Of a DNA stretch of 9,593 nucleotides, positions 6,758-9,593 are shown in pieces. The DNA lies in the NCBI GenBank assembly GCA_902803195.1, contig CADCOX010000408.1:1-9593 (forward strand), read 5' to 3'. The notes beneath the pieces were generated by a model, which ran no database searches, had not been told where the DNA came from, and saw only the letters and a program-made list of their open reading frames with translations. Position 1 is the first letter of the stretch. Each line of letters starts with the position of its first letter. Position numbers and translations under genes: made by a program. Source of the stretch: an uncultured Bacteroidales bacterium (lineage in GTDB: Bacteria > Bacteroidota > Bacteroidia > Bacteroidales > Bacteroidaceae).

Positions 6758-9100
6758 TCACGAGTTCTGGCGGACGAGTTCAAGGAGGTCAGCGCCATAG
6801 TCGGAAAGTGTCTTTTTGCCTATGCCCGGAATAGCAAGGAGGTCCTCGGGAGTCTGTGGAAGGAGGTTGGTAATGCCGATGATGGTTTTTATGCCCATAA
6901 TATAGTTGGGTGGTAAGTGGCGGGCTTTGGAGACGGCTTTGCGCCAATCTAAGAGACAACGATAGAGGGTGGGATTGTGGATGGCTTCGAAGTCAATCGC
7001 GACCTTCGTTGGGCGACGAGAGGAGGAGGGGGACACGGCGACAGAATCGCCGTGCGCTGTCGAGGGAGAGAGGGGGACGTGCGTTGTCGAAGAGGAGGAG
7101 GACACGGCGACAAAATCGCCGTGCGCTGTCGAGGAAGAGGGGGAGACGTGCGTTGTCGCGATGGAGGTAGAAGTGGGGGTAGAGGCTTTGCGCTTGCGGG
7201 GAGCGCGCTTCTTGGTTGTCGTGTCTTCGGTCATTGAGGCACGAGCTTTGGCGTCCCAATAAGCGGTGAGGGAGAAATCGTTCATGCAGGCGATGAAGAT
7301 AGCCATTTTCTCGTCGAAATCGGTGTGTAGGAGGTTGTACTCGTTCATGAAAAGTTCGCGCACACGCTTGTTGTCGAGTTCGGGTACTACCTGTTCGAAG
7401 AAATCGCCGAGGGTGCGAGCCGTGGCGGAGGCATAGTAACTCATTCCTTTGCGGATGCGCTCGCGCAAAGCTGTGTTGGCGCTGAACGAGTCGGCAAGAG
7501 GGATGAGTTGGCGTATCTGTTGTTGGAATTTGAGCCCGACCGAGGTCAATTGATTGTCCACTTCAGTGGCTGTTGCTGCTACTGCATGGGCATAAGAAGG
7601 GAAGTAAGCCGAGAAATGCTCAGCTGCCAAGCGTGCGACGTAACGCATTCGCATGGATATGGCTTTGAAATCGAAGATGTCGCAAAGAATGTCCTCGATG
7701 AATGAGCGACGGTCACGCAGGAAGGTTTCGACCGAAGGCTTATGGTCGGCAGCGTAGGCATTGAACTGGATGACATCAGGGTCCGTCGTGATGATGTCGG
7801 CCGTGATAGGCGTGGCGAGGATGAGCCCTTCGAGGGTGCGGCAGCGCGAGAGGGCTACATAGACCTGACCATGAGAGAACGCGCGTCCGGCGTTGATGAT
7901 GGCATGGTCGAATGTGAGTCCCTGGCTCTTGTGGATGGTTATGGCCCAGGCCGTTCGCAAGGGTATCTGCGTAAATGAACCAATGACCTCCTCGTGAATC
8001 GTACCGGTAGATGAGTCGGTGACGTATCGCGTGTTGTCCCAAGATAGGGGATGGACTTCAATGCGGTCGAAGGTGTTTGTAGAACGGCTGTCGCCGACTT
8101 GTTCTGAGGCGCTCGGTGAAGGGTCGCGGCGGCAGAGCACCGTCACGCGGTCGCCATTGATGGCTTCGATGCGCCCAATGCGTCCGTTGTAGAAGGTTTT
8201 CTCGGGCGATGGGTCATTCTTGCAGAACATCACTTGTGCCCCTACTTTCAGTGTTAGCTCGAAGTCGGTGGGATAGGAAGTCTCGGGAAACTCGCCTGTG
8301 ACCTTGGCAGTGAAGGATATCGAGGGAGAGGGGAGTTCGGCCAGACGGCGGGCGTTGAGTTGCGAAGCCTGATAGTTGTGGGTCGTAAGCGTAATCCAAT
8401 CCTCGCCTTCATGCGGTTGGAACCGTGGGCTGTAACGGGCGTTGAGTGCCTGCATGACCTCGGGCGTCAGGCGGTTGTCGCGCACAGCATTGAGGATGTT
8501 GACGAATCGATTGTCTTGCTGGCGGTAGACGTGACGCAATTCGATGCAGACGAAGTCAGTCTGTTGGAGCGCGCGTGAAGAGAAGAAATAAGGTGTCGAG
8601 TAGAACTCGCTGAGGAGTGGCCATTCGCTTTCAGTGGCTACAGGCGCCAACTGTTGTAGGTCGCCTATGAGCAACAACTGCACGCCTCCGAAGGGCTTGG
8701 AGCGGTCCTGATAGCGCCGCAGCACATCGTCGATGGCGTCCAGGAGGTCGGCTCTGACCATGGAAATCTCATCGATGACGAGCAGCGAGAGCGAGCGCAG
8801 GATATTGATTTTCTGTTTGGAGAAGGAATAACGGCTTTTAGGGTCGCGTCCGGCAATCATCTGCCCGGGTAGGAAGAGCCCTGGGGCGAGTTGGAAGAAC
8901 GAGTGAATAGTGACGCCCCCGGCATTGATGGCAGCCACGCCCGTTGGCGCGACTACAATCATGCGTTTGCGGGTCTCTTCTTGCAGCCGTCGCAGGAAGG
9001 TGGTCTTGCCCGTTCCTGCTTTGCCCGTGAGGAAGATATTGCGATGCGTATAGAGCGCGTAATTACGCGCTAACTCGAGTTCCTGATTGTTCGGTTCCAT
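6758..9100 (-). CDS. PIF1/RecD-like DNA helicase with C-terminal HRDC domain
   Basis: A 780-residue ATP-dependent superfamily 1B helicase, probably acting on DNA during replication or repair in the cytosol. Walker A is GKAGTGKT at 26-33 (K32), preceded by NIFLT. APTGVAAINAGG at 51-62 and HSFF at 66-69 are PIF1 motif-Ia features. Walker B is VIDEIS at 108-113, and GDLQQLAPV at 146-154 is motif III. TIHKSQGLTFD (388-398) and VALSRCR (415-421) are motifs V and VI. A conserved middle region follows, then a Ser/Thr-rich linker (about 640-700) with a 23-residue tandem repeat, then an HRDC domain (about 709-780, LYRCLLDWRKAVSKARHLPPNYIM...IPGIGKKTL), a fold used for nucleic-acid binding in RecQ and RNase D. 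An in-frame ATG at 9223 exists, but its 41 extra codons translate AT-rich repeats and it lies upstream of the TACCTTTG box, so 9100 is chosen. Confidence 0.92.
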   Translation of the reverse strand: MEPNNQELELARNYALYTHRNIFLTGKAGTGKTTFLRRLQEETRKRMIVVAPTGVAAINAGGVTIHSFFQLAPGLFLPGQMIAGRDPKSRYSFSKQKINILRSLSLLVIDEISMVRADLLDAIDDVLRRYQDRSKPFGGVQLLLIGDLQQLAPVATESEWPLLSEFYSTPYFFSSRALQQTDFVCIELRHVYRQQDNRFVNILNAVRDNRLTPEVMQALNARYSPRFQPHEGEDWITLTTHNYQASQLNARRLAELPSPSISFTAKVTGEFPETSYPTDFELTLKVGAQVMFCKNDPSPEKTFYNGRIGRIEAINGDRVTVLCRRDPSPSASEQVGDSRSTNTFDRIEVHPLSWDNTRYVTDSSTGTIHEEVIGSFTQIPLRTAWAITIHKSQGLTFDHAIINAGRAFSHGQVYVALSRCRTLEGLILATPITADIITTDPDVIQFNAYAADHKPSVETFLRDRRSFIEDILCDIFDFKAISMRMRYVARLAAEHFSAYFPSYAHAVAATATEVDNQLTSVGLKFQQQIRQLIPLADSFSANTALRERIRKGMSYYASATARTLGDFFEQVVPELDNKRVRELFMNEYNLLHTDFDEKMAIFIACMNDFSLTAYWDAKARASMTEDTTTKKRAPRKRKASTPTSTSIATTHVSPSSSTAHGDFVAVSSSSSTTHVPLSPSTAHGDSVAVSPSSSRRPTKVAIDFEAIHNPTLYRCLLDWRKAVSKARHLPPNYIMGIKTIIGITNLLPQTPEDLLAIPGIGKKTLSDYGADLLELVRQNS
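7034..7063 (-). repeat. 30-bp palindromic repeat, copy R4 (in helicase linker)
   Basis: The stem is CACGGCGA / TCGCCGTG around loop CAGAA, tail CGCTGTCGA. It covers ten codons (680-689), STAHGDSVAV. The outer stem pairs differ from those of R1, R2 and R3 but remain complementary. Confidence 0.88.
7103..7132 (-). repeat. 30-bp palindromic repeat, copy R5 (in helicase linker)
   Basis: Same stem and tail as R4 with loop CAAAA, covering ten codons (657-666), STAHGDFVAV. It differs from R4 by one base, so these two copies probably arose by the 69-bp tandem duplication rather than by separate insertion. Confidence 0.88.
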
Positions 9101-9105
9101 GACTG

Positions 9106-9113
9106 CAAAGGTA
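9106..9113 (-). promoter_or_regulatory. -7 box TACCTTTG, five bases before the helicase ATG
   Basis: On - TACCTTTG is followed by CAGTC and then the ATG at 9100. As for the nucleotidyltransferase, transcription would begin at about the ATG, giving a leaderless or nearly leaderless mRNA. The upstream tract on - is TTTTCACTTTTCACTTTTCA followed by TTTTATTCCC. Confidence 0.72.
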
Positions 9114-9116
9114 GGG

Positions 9117-9222
9117 AATAAAATGAAAAGTGAAAAGTGAAAAGTGAAAAATGTACTGTTGGCAGGGCAAATAAAATGAAAAGTGAAAAGTGAAAATTGA
9201 AAAATGTACTGTTGGCATGGCA
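9117..9222. repeat. 53-bp tandem duplication between the divergent genes
   Basis: Units 9117-9169 and 9170-9222 match at 51 of 53 bases. Each starts AATAAAATG, carries several GTGAAAA heptamers and ends in a non-repetitive TGTACTGTTGGCA segment. A partial third unit (about 9232-9256, TAAAATGAA twice) follows. The array fills most of the space upstream of the helicase promoter and abuts the nitroreductase promoter. Confidence 0.9.
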
Positions 9223-9281
9223 AAAAGCGGCTAAAATGAATTAAAATGAAAAATGTAATGATGAGATAGGGAAATTTTGCT

Positions 9282-9289
9282 TACCTTTG
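9282..9289 (+). promoter_or_regulatory. -7 box TACCTTTG for the nitroreductase gene
   Basis: Full match to TAnnTTTG on +, 33 bases before the ATG at 9323. The leader would be about 28 bases and AT-rich, without a Shine-Dalgarno sequence, as is usual in Bacteroidetes. No clear TTG was seen about 20 bases upstream. Confidence 0.65.
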
Positions 9290-9322
9290 CGCCAATAATA
9301 GCAGAATAAGAACATAACGAAC

Positions 9323-9593
9323 ATGGAAAGTTTCGCAGAATTGATGCGTTTACGCCGCTCAATGCGTAAGTTCACTGATGAACGTCTGTCGAGCGAAGAT
9401 GTTGCGACTCTACTGAAGAGTGCGCTCATGTCGCCCTCGAGCAAGGGCAAGCATGCCTGGCAATTCGTCGTTGTTGACGACCGCGATATGCTGGAGAAAT
9501 TGTCGATGTGCAAGGCTCAGGGCGCCGATTTCCTCTCGGGCGCTGCTTTGGCCATTGTGGTTGTTGGCGACCCGAGCGAGAGCGATGTCTGGA
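9323..9593 (+). CDS. Nitroreductase-family protein, 5' part
   Basis: Ninety codons are visible and the frame is open at the window end. Nitroreductase-fold proteins are dimeric FMN enzymes that use NAD(P)H to reduce nitro compounds, quinones or flavins; the natural substrate of this branch is not evident. LRRSMRKF at 10-17 is the N-terminal FMN-phosphate-binding motif (RRSxR). SPSSKGKHAWQFVVVDD at 37-53 matches the family's SPSxxNxQPWxFVVV segment, with K-H in place of N-Q. MLEKLS and a hydrophobic ALAIVVVGDP strand follow. Full-length members are about 170-220 residues, so roughly half is present. It is transcribed away from the helicase gene from its own promoter. Confidence 0.88.
   Translation, partial: MESFAELMRLRRSMRKFTDERLSSEDVATLLKSALMSPSSKGKHAWQFVVVDDRDMLEKLSMCKAQGADFLSGAALAIVVVGDPSESDVW

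Larger units (their letters stand above)
7032..7158 (-). repeat. 69-bp tandem duplication in the helicase linker
   Basis: Bases 7032-7089 and 7101-7158 match at 54 of 58 positions with a 69-bp period (23 codons). Each unit contains one palindromic repeat (R4 or R5) plus a Ser-rich stretch (THVxxSPSTAHGDxVAV). It lies between the helicase core and the HRDC domain, where length change should be tolerated. Confidence 0.88.

Noticed and set aside
6667..6798. Upstream in-frame start for the nucleotidyltransferase at 6798
   Set aside because: It would overlap the helicase coding sequence and add 44 residues translated from AT-rich repeats and the promoter box.
7399..7416. AATCGCCGAGGG match to copy R1 in the helicase gene
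   Set aside because: Twelve bases match but the left arm CGGCGA is absent, and the encoded LGDFFEQ is ordinary helicase sequence.
8088..8097. Possible sixth palindromic copy in the helicase gene (CTGTCGCCGA)
   Set aside because: Only ten bases match, the complementary arm is missing and the orientation is opposite to the five accepted copies.
9101..9223. Upstream in-frame start for the helicase at 9223
   Set aside because: The added 41 residues are a translation of the 53-bp tandem repeat and the TACCTTTG box.
1..9593. CRISPR array, tRNA, rRNA, insertion sequence or prophage genes
   Set aside because: No regularly spaced repeat-spacer pattern, no tRNA- or rRNA-like sequence recognised by eye, and no transposase or integrase in any frame.

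Overview
The window looks like chromosomal DNA of a Bacteroidales bacterium, most likely Prevotella or a close relative. Three things point there. The promoter elements match the Bacteroidetes -7 box TAnnTTTG. The M6 protease carries BspA-type leucine-rich repeats and a C-terminal tail of the kind common in Prevotella surface proteins. The guaA, MurU-like and PIF1-HRDC proteins read like Bacteroidales versions. This is inferred from recognised families; no search was run.

Layout from left to right. The 3' end of a ZIP (GufA-type) metal transporter gene runs on + (2-352). It converges on a large secreted M6 metalloprotease gene with Ig-like and BspA-LRR modules on - (514-3633), across a gap holding three back-to-back hairpins (421-485). 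A 507-base gap (3634-4140) contains the M6 promoter candidate, a 23-codon remnant of a RhuM-family gene with a good promoter match upstream, and two strong hairpins. One of these hairpins is followed by T residues and probably terminates guaA. Next on - come guaA (4141-5781), a MurU-like sugar-1-phosphate nucleotidyltransferase (5848-6666) and a PIF1/RecD-like helicase with a C-terminal HRDC domain (6758-9100). A nitroreductase gene diverges on + at 9323 and runs off the window.

The nucleotidyltransferase and guaA are 66 bases apart with no visible promoter between them, so they probably share a transcript. The helicase and the nucleotidyltransferase each have a TACCTTTG box only 4-5 bases before the ATG, behind a TTTTCACTTTTC-rich tract, which suggests leaderless mRNAs.

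The most unusual signal is a 30-bp palindromic repeat present five times: twice in the nucleotidyltransferase, twice in the helicase linker and once just after the nucleotidyltransferase stop. Every copy has the same orientation and the same codon phase, and encodes a ten-residue peptide of the form xTAxGDSVAx. The outer two base pairs of the 8-bp stem differ between copies but stay complementary. This looks like a small palindromic element that enters reading frames and is tolerated as a peptide insert.
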